Part shown: positions 14,091-22,345 of the stretch, piece by piece | Position numbering within the stretch: the stretch's first letter is position 1 | How the letters are laid out: each line of letters begins with the position of its first letter | Assembly: GCA_964467615.1 (NCBI GenBank) | Contig: CAYXRK010000068.1 | Coordinates: forward strand, 1 to 22,345 | Source: CAYXRK01 sp964467615 | GTDB taxonomy: Bacteria; Hydrogenedentota; Hydrogenedentia; Hydrogenedentales; GCA-2746185 | Direction: 5' to 3' | Length of the DNA: 22,345 nucleotides | Program-made: the position numbers and the translations under genes | The notes under the pieces: generated by a model | Databases searched by the model: none | What the model was told of the DNA's origin: nothing | The model's input: only the letters and a program-made list of their open reading frames with translations

Positions 14091-16382
14091 TCACGCGGGG
14101 GCGTTCGCTAGGACCGTGCGGGATTCGATGTGGTCTTTGAGCTCTTCCGGGCGCCACCACGTGTCTTTCAATTGCGCCTTGCTGAAGGCCTTCTCCGCTT
14201 GATCGCGATAGTGCGACGAGTCGGTGCGATCGCTGTTGCCTACGGGCAGATACATCCAGCTCTCGACGGGTTTGCTCAACTGGACCAATTGCGTCGAGGT
14301 CTGGCCGCCTGTTCCCCAGCGCGTGTGATCGTCGCGGTCCTTCTCGTAGGTCATGCTGCGCAAGGTCCTATTGCCCACGTCGCCGCCGCCGCCCACCGGC
14401 CACGAAGCATCGCCTCGGCCAACGCGGAATTTGTCGCCATACGTGGCGTCGAGTTTGCCGAAGTGTTCCTTCAACACGCCCATCGCTTTGACGAATTCGG
14501 CCAGCCCGGTTTGAAGTGCTTCGTCCGGCTCTTGCAGAGCACGTTCCGGCCTGCCTTCGACGATCGCGTACCAATCGTCGATGCTTTTCTCCGCTTCCTT
14601 CACCATGTCGCCGAAGTCGTCGGCCAGTTGTTTGCGCCAATAGTAATACTTCAATGCGCCCGTGGATTCCGGACGCGACTCGAGGTCCCACGCGAGCAGG
14701 TCGTCAATCGCGGGTTGATAGTCGGAGTTGCCGGCGTAGTCCGCCGCGTATTTCGCGTGGGCCTGGCGCAACACCTCGACCCAACGGTCCGCCCCGTAAA
14801 TTCGCATATCGACCGCATACTGCAACGCCTCCTCGACCGTGACCGAGTCGTCCGCGCCAAGCAATTGAATCGCGCGCGCGCCGCGCTGGTTCGTCCAACC
14901 ATCGCGATTATCGCCGTAGTCCTTGCTCGCAAAAATGTAGTCGATGGACTCGCTGAGTTTGAAGGGGCTGTTCGGCATCATCGCGTCCGGCGGGATGTTG
15001 CAGTTCTGCATGTAGCCCTGGGGCGGATTCAACACGTGCAACAGGTCTGACCCAGGGTGAAATCCTTGCCATTCGGCCGCGGCCTTCGAGCCGTCAACGG
15101 GAACGGACCAATCGAGGTCCTGCGACCGTTTCGGCACGCGGCCCGCGCGTTGGTAGTAGATGTTGCCGGACGTGTCGGCGCACATGACGTTCTGTGGAAA
15201 AATCGCGAGCGTGTCGATCGCCGTCACAGCGCCGGTGTAGTCCTTGGCGAGGTTCAGGTCGTACCACACCTCGGACCCGTTGACCACATCATCGTAAGCC
15301 ATCTTCGCCGCGTAAGCCTTCGTTCCGTGCTTGGCGATGATCGGCCCGTGCTGCGAGAACCAAAGCGTGTGGGTCTGAGGTTCTTCGCCTTTGACCGCCA
15401 GCGTGACGTCGCGCGAGGTCATCTTTTTCCATTCGCCCTCGTAAAGATACTGCGTCGGATCGGTTTCGTTCAGCGTAAGTTCGTAGATGTCCGCGGTGTC
15501 AGGCCCGCCGGTCGTCATTGCCCACGCCAGGTTCGCGTTGTGACCGAGCCCAATGTACGGCGAGCCCGCCAGCGTCACCCCGCTGCCTTGAAGTCCGCCC
15601 GCGTGGATCCGAAACTCCCAAAAGCGCGACGGCCCCCACCACGACAGGTGCGGATCGATAAGGAGCAGCGCGTTCTTCGAAGCGCTGCGCGCCGGCGAAA
15701 CGGCCCATTGGTTCGAGCCGCGCTGCACGGGATCGAAGCCCGGCTTGATCCCGCCGCGCTCGAGGTCGCCGTAGGCTTCGTCGATCGACCAATTGAACAG
15801 AAACAATCTGCCGAACGCAACGATCATCGCCTCGTCCACCCGCCGGCCGCCCCACCATTCGGGCGCGTCCTTCGGGTGCTGTGCGTAGAACTCGTTTATT
15901 CCCGCGGCAAAGGCCTGCAAGTGCGAGCGAATCTCGGGCCGGTTCCGATCCGCGAGCGCCTTCGCCATGCCGTAGTGGTCCCACATATGGGAGCGAAGAT
16001 CGGACTGGATCGCGTCCTTGCCTTTGATCGACGCGAGCTCGCCGATCGCAGTCATGAAATTCGTCAACAACAGTTCGGGCCGGTCCTCCGCGATCGCGTA
16101 CCCCTGCGCGTATAGGCCCGCTTCAATCGTCGGTGCGTAAATGTGCGCGACACCCCAGGTGTCACGGTAGATGACGGTCTTGCCCGCGTCCTCGCCTTCG
16201 CCGGGCAGAGGTCCACTTGCCTTCGGCGCTTGTTCCTCAGCGAGCTTTGCGAGGCTCGCGCGCATCGTGGAACCTTCCTGTGCTTCGTCCGCCGGTACAG
16301 CGTTTGGCGTCGTTGCATTTTCCGAACACGCACTCAGAACAATGCAACAGGAACAAACAAAAAGAGCACGAGAGATTGCCAT
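14091..16382 (-). CDS. Lipoprotein penicillin acylase family Ntn hydrolase
   Basis: A 763-residue precursor and second member of the penicillin acylase family in this window. The N-terminus is a lipoprotein signal with lipobox LSAC (Cys19), so the enzyme should be membrane-anchored, unlike its soluble paralogue at 729-2822. YRDTWGVAHIYAPT and GYAIAEDRPELL mark the alpha chain. The nucleophile is Ser223 in RGSNQWAVSP, followed by LLIDPHLSWWGP and LAWAMTTGGPDTADIY. PPQGYMQNCNIPPDAMM closely matches the same stretch in the other acylase. The ATG at 16382 is supported by GAGGAGGAA (complement of 16389-16397) 6 bases upstream. The lyase-like gene follows, suggesting joint use in breaking down an amide- or uronate-containing polymer or signal. 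Substrate unknown. Confidence 0.92.
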   Translation of the reverse strand: MAISRALFVCSCCIVLSACSENATTPNAVPADEAQEGSTMRASLAKLAEEQAPKASGPLPGEGEDAGKTVIYRDTWGVAHIYAPTIEAGLYAQGYAIAEDRPELLLTNFMTAIGELASIKGKDAIQSDLRSHMWDHYGMAKALADRNRPEIRSHLQAFAAGINEFYAQHPKDAPEWWGGRRVDEAMIVAFGRLFLFNWSIDEAYGDLERGGIKPGFDPVQRGSNQWAVSPARSASKNALLLIDPHLSWWGPSRFWEFRIHAGGLQGSGVTLAGSPYIGLGHNANLAWAMTTGGPDTADIYELTLNETDPTQYLYEGEWKKMTSRDVTLAVKGEEPQTHTLWFSQHGPIIAKHGTKAYAAKMAYDDVVNGSEVWYDLNLAKDYTGAVTAIDTLAIFPQNVMCADTSGNIYYQRAGRVPKRSQDLDWSVPVDGSKAAAEWQGFHPGSDLLHVLNPPQGYMQNCNIPPDAMMPNSPFKLSESIDYIFASKDYGDNRDGWTNQRGARAIQLLGADDSVTVEEALQYAVDMRIYGADRWVEVLRQAHAKYAADYAGNSDYQPAIDDLLAWDLESRPESTGALKYYYWRKQLADDFGDMVKEAEKSIDDWYAIVEGRPERALQEPDEALQTGLAEFVKAMGVLKEHFGKLDATYGDKFRVGRGDASWPVGGGGDVGNRTLRSMTYEKDRDDHTRWGTGGQTSTQLVQLSKPVESWMYLPVGNSDRTDSSHYRDQAEKAFSKAQLKDTWWRPEELKDHIESRTVLANAPA

Positions 16383-16669
16383 CGGAAGTTCCTCCTCGCC
16401 GCCGCGCGAAACCTCGGAGGCATAGTCGCTGCGATGCTAACACCCGATCGGGACGCGGTCAATCGCGGGCGGATTTTGGAAATGGTTCGATGTTCCTCGT
16501 AAATCCGTGGCAAATGACAATACGCTTAGTGCCCAAAGCGGAAACCCGGAAAAATCGCCCAACTCAAGTAGCGATATAAGCTTATGAAAACAAACGAGTT
16601 ACGACTTGCGTGATCGCGATTCATGTGGTACCAATTCAATAGAGTATCTACGTGAAAGGAGTCCCTGTC
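16383..16669. other. Divergent intergenic region (287 bp)
   Basis: This gap lies between the lipoprotein acylase (minus) and the helical hypothetical gene (plus) and must hold both promoters. Its middle (about 16500-16640) is clearly richer in A/T than the flanking genes and contains the perfect 10-bp palindrome ATAAGCTTAT at 16576-16585, a possible small operator. I see no convincing -35/-10 pair, RNA gene or longer repeat. Confidence 0.5.
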
Positions 16670-17200
16670 ATGACCGAGCTTGAACTTCGCGAGAGCCTCA
16701 CCGCCGACACCCATTGGAAAATGGAACATCCTTTCCAAAGACGAAAATCAGAATTGGTTGATCGTGCGCAAGTACTTCAGCGCGAATTCCGCGAAGCCTT
16801 GACGCAAGAGCAACGCGACGCCGTCAAGATGCGCTACACGCAATTGGATCGCGAGCTCGGGCAATTGAACCGGGCAATCGCGAACGCGGGCGTCACGGCG
16901 CATCCTCAAAGTCCAGTCGCCGCGCAGGCATCTTACGCCGCGGGTCCACGGCGCGACGCTGGGGTCGGCCGCCCCGCCGGCTGGACGGAACACCGCGAGC
17001 GCGCGGCACGCGACCGAGGCGCGCAGATTCGGCAGGAGTTGGAACACTTGTTGAACAACTACTACCCCGCGAGCGACCTGCGCATCCAGTCCCTCATTGA
17101 ACGATGGCGCACAAGTGGCGATCCGTCATTCGATCCCTCGGCGAGATCGCGCTTCCAGAATCTCAAGCAGAAAGTCTCGGCGTCGAAGTCGAAGGGATAG
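16670..17200 (+). CDS. Helical (coiled-coil-like) hypothetical protein
   Basis: I do not recognise this 176-residue protein. It has no signal peptide or membrane segment and is rich in Arg, Glu, Gln and Ala. Two helical parts are visible: residues about 20-75 (KSELVDRAQVLQREFREAL then DAVKMRYTQLDRELGQLNR), which could form a coiled coil, and a C-terminal helical part (AQIRQELEHLLNNYYPASDL) joined by an Ala/Pro/Gly/Arg-rich linker. The start ATG at 16670 was chosen for AAAGGAG at 16655-16661; an in-frame GTG at 16652 overlaps that site. It ends 32 bp from the convergent exporter gene. A cytoplasmic, possibly nucleic-acid-binding or structural role would be speculation. Confidence 0.75.
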   Translation: MTELELRESLTADTHWKMEHPFQRRKSELVDRAQVLQREFREALTQEQRDAVKMRYTQLDRELGQLNRAIANAGVTAHPQSPVAAQASYAAGPRRDAGVGRPAGWTEHRERAARDRGAQIRQELEHLLNNYYPASDLRIQSLIERWRTSGDPSFDPSARSRFQNLKQKVSASKSKG

Positions 17201-17232
17201 CCGCCCCTATCCAAAATGGTGGTTGGTCTCCG

Positions 17233-19731
17233 TTACGCCGCGTTAAACGGGCCCGCGGTCACGTCTTCGTTCGCGACCGCGGCCGCCTTGTTTTCGGGGC
17301 CGAGGGGTTTCCATACGATGAGTATTAGCGGGAGTAACGTCATCGACACCACGAGGCCAAGCATCATCGCGACTCCGGTGAAAATCCCGAAATAGATTGT
17401 GGGAATGAAGTTAGACGCGGCAAGGATGGAAAAGCCCACCGCAATGGTAATCGAGTTGTACCAAATGCCCATGCCGACGCTGTTGTGGCACCGGTACATC
17501 GTGAGGACATAGTTGCGATCGTGTTGGAATTCTGACTTGAACCGCGACACATAGAAGACCGCGTAGTCAACGGTGATCCCTAGCGTCACCGATGCGATCA
17601 TCACGGTCATCATGTCGAGCGGCACGTCGGTCCAACCGAGGAACCCGAGCACCATGAGGACGGGAAGGATATTCGGGATCATCCCGATGGTCGCCAGGCT
17701 AAACGAACGGAAGAGGACAACAAAACTTATCCAAATGGTGAAGTACGTGGAGCCGATCGTGACAATCTGGGACTGGTAGAGGCTTTGGAGCATGTTGTTG
17801 TAGAGCACGAACATGCCGGTCGCGCGCGCGGTGAAATTGTCGGTCTCTTTGTGTTCCGCAAAGTACGCATTGATACGTTTAAGCAAGTCCTTCCGATTGA
17901 GGTCGTGGCTCGATTCGCGCACGCGCATGGCGATTCGGACTTGGTTGCCTTCCAGCGTGATGTACGGCGATACCACCTGCGACTTGATATCGTCCGGCAG
18001 CACCGCGAGCCCGGCCTGAATAACGAGCTTCGGCACGGGCTTGTTGTCATTCACCTGCTGCAGAATGCGTAACAGCGTTATCGGCGAAATCACCTTGCCC
18101 GTTTCCGGCAACTCGTCAAGCCAGTCGTGAATCTCCGTCAAGCGATCGAGGTTCGGTTTTTCGATCCAAAAATCGCGCTCCTTCGCCGTCAGGACGACCT
18201 CCAACGGCGTCGTGCCGCCCAGCCGTTCGTCGATCTCGGTCATGCCCTGGAAAATTTCGGTCGTCTGCTTGAAGTAATCGATGAACCGGTTCTCGACCGT
18301 AAGGCGCGTCGTGCCGAGGGCGCAAAACGCGCCGATTGCGATGCTGCCTAGCGCGACGGACCACTTGTGGTTTTCAGTAAACCGCGCGAAGAACTCCATC
18401 GTGGTGCCTTCCGGTTCGGCGTACTTTGGATCGGGGGTCCTCCCCTTCGGAAATAGCATGAGCATCGCCGGAAAGAAGACGAAGCAGAGCATATGCGAAA
18501 GAAGAATGCCCCAGAACATCATTACGCCGAAGTCCATCACGGGCCGGATTCCGCTGACGTACAACGAGCCGAACCCGAACATCGTAGTCAACGACGTGTT
18601 CCACGAAGTGCTGCCGAGGTCGGCAACCGTGTCGTACACCAATTCGCGGTTCGACTTCTCAGGGGTCCTCGCGTACAACTCCCGGTAATGCACGCCCAAA
18701 TGGATCGTCAGCGCTATCGAGCAAATAATCAGCAAGGATGAAAAGTTGGCCGTGACGATCGTGAGCATCCAATTCGACCAGCCGAGGTACCCCATCATGA
18801 TCACGACGCAAATGAGCGCGGTGATTACCTGCACCATGATCCACTTCGGCGAGCGAAACAGGACCAAGAGCGCAAGGAATACGAACCCAAGCACTGCGAA
18901 GCCGAAGGTATAAATGTCGCTCTCGACGTAGTCGATGATGTCGGCGGCAATCATCGGCACGCCGCCGATGTGCAGCGTTCCGATGTCCCTGTGCTTCTCG
19001 ATGACCGCGCGCAGTTCCGCGATTTCCGCGCGGCGCTCCTGCATCTGCTCGGCGTGCTCGATGGTGTACTCGGCCTCTACTGCCTTGAGCTCGGCCAGTT
19101 CCGCGGCGGTGGCTTCCTTGGCGGTCCTCTTATCGCGCAACTCTGTGCGGTGGTCGTAGAGTGCTTTATAATCAGGCGGATCCGGCGTGAAATTCGCCTG
19201 GATAGCCGTGGTCTTCCCGTCCTCCGCGATCAGGTGGTTCTTGTAGAACGGACTTTCCGTGAGTTCCTTCCGTGCAAGTTCGCGGTCAATACCCGGCTCT
19301 TCCAGTATCTTGTAGTCCGTCGCGATTAGCAGTAGCGGAATGTGCGGGCTCTGGAAAAGCGGGACGTCGAGAATCGTGTTGCACGACGCGACGCTCTCCA
19401 TCGCGGTGAGTTCGTCGCGAAGGGCCTTGAGTTTCGCCAACGTCGCTTCCGTAAATAGATCGTCCTTCGGCGTGACTGTGATGATCACGTAATCGTCAGA
19501 CCCGAAGATGTCGCGCGTGTCGTTGTAGTACCGCAGGTCCTGATCGTTTTCGAGGACGATGCTGTCGCCCGAGGCGTCGAGCTTGAAGTCTTTGACGTAG
19601 TAGCCGAAGAAGGCCGTGATGATCAGCGTGGCGACGACAATCGTCTTCGGATACTCAAGCACCGTCCTATCAAACAAACGCATCATGATCGTCTGCTTGC
19701 GCTGGCCGGCGGTTTCCGCGTTCTTCTGCAT
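17233..19731 (-). CDS. MMPL/RND superfamily exporter with sterol-sensing-type membrane core
   Basis: An 832-residue inner-membrane protein of the MMPL-type RND superfamily (COG1033-like), whose members export lipids, hopanoids or other hydrophobic compounds using the proton gradient. It shows the duplicated plan of TM1 (about residues 29-47), a large periplasmic loop, a five-TM block (about 272-427), a further TM near 445-465, a second loop, and a final five-TM block near the C-terminus. The stretch LENDQDLRYYNDTRDIFGSDDYVIITV after TM1 is typical. The repeated VTLGITVDYAVFYVSRFK carries the intramembrane Asp expected of proton relay. The first loop contains a long charged helical hairpin (about 188-248) that is unusual. 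GAGAGGA (complement of 19739-19745) supports the start. No adaptor or outer-membrane partner gene adjoins it. The cargo is unknown. Confidence 0.88.
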   Translation of the reverse strand: MQKNAETAGQRKQTIMMRLFDRTVLEYPKTIVVATLIITAFFGYYVKDFKLDASGDSIVLENDQDLRYYNDTRDIFGSDDYVIITVTPKDDLFTEATLAKLKALRDELTAMESVASCNTILDVPLFQSPHIPLLLIATDYKILEEPGIDRELARKELTESPFYKNHLIAEDGKTTAIQANFTPDPPDYKALYDHRTELRDKRTAKEATAAELAELKAVEAEYTIEHAEQMQERRAEIAELRAVIEKHRDIGTLHIGGVPMIAADIIDYVESDIYTFGFAVLGFVFLALLVLFRSPKWIMVQVITALICVVIMMGYLGWSNWMLTIVTANFSSLLIICSIALTIHLGVHYRELYARTPEKSNRELVYDTVADLGSTSWNTSLTTMFGFGSLYVSGIRPVMDFGVMMFWGILLSHMLCFVFFPAMLMLFPKGRTPDPKYAEPEGTTMEFFARFTENHKWSVALGSIAIGAFCALGTTRLTVENRFIDYFKQTTEIFQGMTEIDERLGGTTPLEVVLTAKERDFWIEKPNLDRLTEIHDWLDELPETGKVISPITLLRILQQVNDNKPVPKLVIQAGLAVLPDDIKSQVVSPYITLEGNQVRIAMRVRESSHDLNRKDLLKRINAYFAEHKETDNFTARATGMFVLYNNMLQSLYQSQIVTIGSTYFTIWISFVVLFRSFSLATIGMIPNILPVLMVLGFLGWTDVPLDMMTVMIASVTLGITVDYAVFYVSRFKSEFQHDRNYVLTMYRCHNSVGMGIWYNSITIAVGFSILAASNFIPTIYFGIFTGVAMMLGLVVSMTLLPLILIVWKPLGPENKAAAVANEDVTAGPFNAA

Positions 19732-20029
19732 GGTCAGGTCCTCTCCCTCACGCGACCTCTAGTGAGACGCTCGCGGCCCTTCAAAAGATTCATAGTAAAA
19801 CGGCGGACAGCCGATTGCGACACTGCGCGGCCAAGAAACCATCGCGCCACACCGGCCCAAACTGTTAGATTCTAAACGATCTGTCTATCCCCTGGCCAAG
19901 GCCGGAAGTTCCCGCCGGCGCGAAAGGAGGGTGGATCGTTGAACATGCGCCGCAAACACGGGTTATACTGAAATGGCTTCGCAAATTGTCCCGATTTCGC
20001 TTCGGAAACACCGATTTCTTGAGGGTATC
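19732..20029. other. Divergent intergenic region (298 bp)
   Basis: This region lies between the exporter (minus) and the cytochrome fusion gene (plus). It holds an 11-bp palindrome TTAGATTCTAA (19865-19875), a candidate operator, and a promoter-like pair for the plus-strand gene at 19939-19969. A TACTAT on the minus strand (complement of 19792-19797) could be a -10 for the exporter. No RNA gene or repeat array is seen. Confidence 0.5.
19939..19969 (+). promoter_or_regulatory. Candidate sigma70-type promoter for the cytochrome fusion gene
   Basis: TTGAAC (19939-19944) and TATACT (19964-19969) are separated by 19 bp, slightly longer than ideal, and lie 60 bases upstream of the ATG at 20030. 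Both boxes are good matches to the bacterial housekeeping consensus, but this phylum's consensus is not known from the window. Confidence 0.4.
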
Positions 20030-22345
20030 ATGCGCCTTTTGAATCAACGACCAGTCTGGATTGGGTATTCCGCCACGGCGCTACTTGCTGCGTGCTGCAT
20101 GTTGATTCTGCCCGGATCCGCCAACGCGCACACCCGAATCACCACGAACGTGAGCTGGAGCGAAGACGTTCGGCCTATCCTGCGCGAGAAATGCATGATT
20201 TGCCACCACCCAGGCGGTATCGCACCGGACTACGTTGACTTCACTTTCTACGGCACCGACGTCAAGCCGGGCGCCTGGGCCTGGCGGGCGGCGATTGTCG
20301 AAGAGATTGTCACCGGCCGAATGCCCCCCTGGCGCGCCGACCCCCGGTTCGGTTCGTTCAAGAACTCGAAGGCGCTGACACAATTCGAACTGGACACGAT
20401 TGTCGCCTGGGCCGAGGGCGGCGGGCCCCAGGGCCCGCAGCGCGATCTACCCCCTCCGGTCGAGTTTGTGAATCCGGGCTGGCAATTCGGCGAACCCGAC
20501 ATGGTATTCGAACTGCCCGAGGAATTCGTTCTCGCGCCCAACGTACCCAATGGTTCCATTACGGTCTCGCTGCCAGTGACCCTCGAGAAAGACGGATGGA
20601 TAACGGGTTTCGAATTCTTCCCACACGACCCGAAAAACATCTTCAGTATGGAGGCGTGGTTGCTCGATCCCAAGGGCGTGGAGATCGCGCCGATCGAAGT
20701 CGAGGAACAAGTCCCCTACGACCCGCTAAAACCCGACAGCGGCCCGGTCCCAACGCGCCTGCGCGAGTTCCCCCAAGGCCCCCACTTCTTGGGCCAATGG
20801 ATCCGAGGCGACCAACCCGTACTCATGCCGGACGCCGGCGGCAAGATTCTTCGCAAAGCATCAACGATCCAGTTGACGATAAATTACCAACGGCCTGACT
20901 ACGCCGACTGGACCGAAGTACTGCGCGACAAATCGAAGCTCGGGCTGCACGTCGCGCTACCCGACGCCGAGATCGACCTCTTGGTCGAATCCTACGCAAT
21001 CGCCAGGAACGATTTCGTCATCAGAGCCAACGAGGCCAAGCAAAAGATCGAAATGGAATTCATCGTGCCGGAGGCGGTAAATCTGCTCGGCGTCCATCCG
21101 CTGCTGGGTAGCCTCGGCAGCACATTGCTGGTGACCGCGACGTACCCCGACGGCCTCACACAGAACTTGCTTTGGGCGCCGCAATATCAGCGCAAATTTG
21201 CAACATCGTATTTCTTCGACGAACCTGTCTCCGCGCCGAAAGGGACCGTGTTGCGCTTCGCGGCGGAGTACGACAACACCGAGGCGAACCTGGACAATCC
21301 GAATAGTCCACCGACCGACGTGAAGGCCGGCGCGAAGTTCACGGACGAGATGCTGATGGCGCGGATCGACTATTCGTTGGGCGACCATTTGATCGTGCGG
21401 CAGAAAGTTGACCCGGCCGCATTGGCGAAAGCCGAGGCCCAACGGAGCGGCGGTGGAATGATCGCGGGCGTTCCCAATGATCTCTTTCCGCCTACTCCGC
21501 TGATGAAGGACATGCCGGACATGCCCGCCGCGGACTCGCCGCAGCCGCTCGAACTGATGCCCCAACATGGGGGCGAGAAAATTTTTGTCACGAGCAACGG
21601 TTTCCACCGCGTCGAGGCGACGATGCCCACGCCCGGTGAATTCCGGCTGTATGTGTACGACGATTTAGACCAAGCGATTGATCCGCGCAACTTCTCCGGC
21701 TTCGCGGAGACGATCCTTGGCGCAACGCCGCTCGAATATTACCACTACAAGGACGACCACCTCACCGCGTTCATTAGTCCGGAACTGCCCGCCGAGGTGA
21801 AGACCGCACTAGAGATCGCGGGGAACGAAGAAGAATTCTCGTTCCGTTTCGACGCGCTTACAACCGATCCAAACGCGCAGGCCCCCGGCAAACTCCGCTA
21901 CCAAGCCCCTCCCCACGAAGGCCTCCTGCGCATGGCCGAAACGAATGAGCACTACCTCGAAGGCGCGATGTTCGGGCCGGGCAAGTTCCAACTATATTTC
22001 TACGATCGAAACTTGGACCCGATTGACCCGCGCAATTTCGCAGGGCATGTCGAGTCCGCTCCAAGCGAAAACAAGAAAGGGCCCGCGGCCGCTCGCGCAG
22101 ACCTCGCGTACGCAAATCCGGGCGACGAATATCTGTCTGCCGCTGTTCCGCCCACGACGCCCATCGCGCTTACCGCCTCCGTGCTCATCGGCGGCAAGGA
22201 ACACAAATTCGATTTCCAGTTCGACGAATTGACCGAAGAAGCGTGGGACGTGGACGGCGAGGACGCGCCGGCAGTACCCAAGAAACGGCTCCATGCCGCG
22301 CCGCATGGCAGCCAGGATGTGGTCATGAATCGATTCGATCCCTAT
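20030..22345 (+). CDS. Monohaem cytochrome c / degenerate Cu monooxygenase-like fusion with tandem repeats (3' partial)
   Basis: An open frame of at least 772 codons that runs off the window. It begins with a signal peptide (about residues 1-33, ending SANA). Residues 42-137 are a cytochrome c domain: CMICHH gives haem cysteines Cys55 and Cys58 and ligand His59, and GRMPPW gives the likely axial Met98. The next 300 residues follow the layout of bacterial proteins with a copper type II ascorbate-dependent (PHM/DBM-like) monooxygenase domain, but the places I expect for copper histidines read NIFSMEAWLL, INYQRP and VHPLLGSLG, so the histidines look lost; TDEM is kept. From residue 513 a domain repeats: HGGEK..., HEGLL... 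(629), and HGSQD... (759, cut off), each with GxFxLYxYD and IDPRNFxG. The start is supported by GAGGG at 20021-20025. It is divergent from the exporter. Confidence 0.82.
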   Translation, partial: MRLLNQRPVWIGYSATALLAACCMLILPGSANAHTRITTNVSWSEDVRPILREKCMICHHPGGIAPDYVDFTFYGTDVKPGAWAWRAAIVEEIVTGRMPPWRADPRFGSFKNSKALTQFELDTIVAWAEGGGPQGPQRDLPPPVEFVNPGWQFGEPDMVFELPEEFVLAPNVPNGSITVSLPVTLEKDGWITGFEFFPHDPKNIFSMEAWLLDPKGVEIAPIEVEEQVPYDPLKPDSGPVPTRLREFPQGPHFLGQWIRGDQPVLMPDAGGKILRKASTIQLTINYQRPDYADWTEVLRDKSKLGLHVALPDAEIDLLVESYAIARNDFVIRANEAKQKIEMEFIVPEAVNLLGVHPLLGSLGSTLLVTATYPDGLTQNLLWAPQYQRKFATSYFFDEPVSAPKGTVLRFAAEYDNTEANLDNPNSPPTDVKAGAKFTDEMLMARIDYSLGDHLIVRQKVDPAALAKAEAQRSGGGMIAGVPNDLFPPTPLMKDMPDMPAADSPQPLELMPQHGGEKIFVTSNGFHRVEATMPTPGEFRLYVYDDLDQAIDPRNFSGFAETILGATPLEYYHYKDDHLTAFISPELPAEVKTALEIAGNEEEFSFRFDALTTDPNAQAPGKLRYQAPPHEGLLRMAETNEHYLEGAMFGPGKFQLYFYDRNLDPIDPRNFAGHVESAPSENKKGPAAARADLAYANPGDEYLSAAVPPTTPIALTASVLIGGKEHKFDFQFDELTEEAWDVDGEDAPAVPKKRLHAAPHGSQDVVMNRFDPY

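Noticed and set aside
14047..14160. Upstream extension of the lyase-like protein
   Set aside because: It would overlap the acylase end and bury the twin-arginine signal, which starts exactly at the ATG at 14046.
15057..16115. A 352-codon plus-strand open frame opposite the lipoprotein acylase
   Set aside because: It is Arg/Val/Asp-rich, lacks a recognisable domain or ribosome-binding site, and overlaps fully with a well-supported gene.
17194..17212. Hairpin GGATAG/CTATCC between the hypothetical gene and the exporter gene as a terminator
   Set aside because: The stem is only 6 bp, one arm includes the stop codon of the first gene, and no T-tract follows on either strand.

Overview
The window is a GC-rich stretch of bacterial chromosome, almost fully coding, with many secreted or envelope proteins (Sec, lipoprotein and Tat signals). 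I see no rRNA, tRNA, CRISPR array, phage gene or transposase. The gene mix (two penicillin-acylase-type Ntn hydrolases, an oligogalacturonate-lyase-like Tat protein, a cytochrome c fused to a monooxygenase-like domain, a paired-family beta-helix protein, an MMPL exporter) and the short dispersed intergenic repeats suggest an environmental Gram-negative heterotroph, perhaps of the Planctomycetota/PVC or Hydrogenedentota kind. That placement is a guess from style, not from a marker gene.

Layout. 1-80 is a CGTCAT-type hexamer/heptamer array. 132-563 (minus) is a 4HBT thioesterase, divergent from 729-3871, a pair made of a secreted penicillin-acylase-family hydrolase and an APH-type kinase. 3994-7434 is a tight operon: an organophosphate-type MFS transporter, an RmlD-like reductase whose start overlaps the transporter stop (ATGA), and a DegT/StrS aminotransferase. 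7562-10553 holds four independent exported proteins: a cupin, an M23 peptidase, a proline-rich hypothetical protein placed directly behind a second hexamer array, and a beta-helix protein closed by a strong terminator. 10801-12777 encodes a lipoprotein that joins a cysteine-less thioredoxin-like domain, TPR-like helices and a CsgG/FlgT-like C-terminal half. A perfect hairpin separates it from a convergent minus-strand pair: a second, lipid-anchored penicillin-acylase paralogue (14091-16382) followed by an oligogalacturonate-lyase-like propeller (12847-14046). 16670-17200 is a helical hypothetical protein, convergent with an 832-residue MMPL/RND exporter (17233-19731, minus). Divergent from the exporter, a gene starting at 20030 runs off the window end and encodes a monohaem cytochrome c plus a copper-monooxygenase-like domain and tandem C-terminal repeats.

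How the genes may work together. The operon at 3994-7434 reads as uptake of a phosphorylated compound plus NAD(P)-dependent sugar reduction and PLP transamination, so nucleotide- or amino-sugar metabolism is the natural inference. The two acylases and the lyase-like protein fit extracytoplasmic cleavage of amides and uronates. The most unusual items are the monooxygenase-like protein, in which the expected copper-binding histidines all appear replaced, the thioredoxin-like/TPR/CsgG-like lipoprotein, and the dispersed repeats (two hexamer arrays sharing a tail, and small hairpins between genes).
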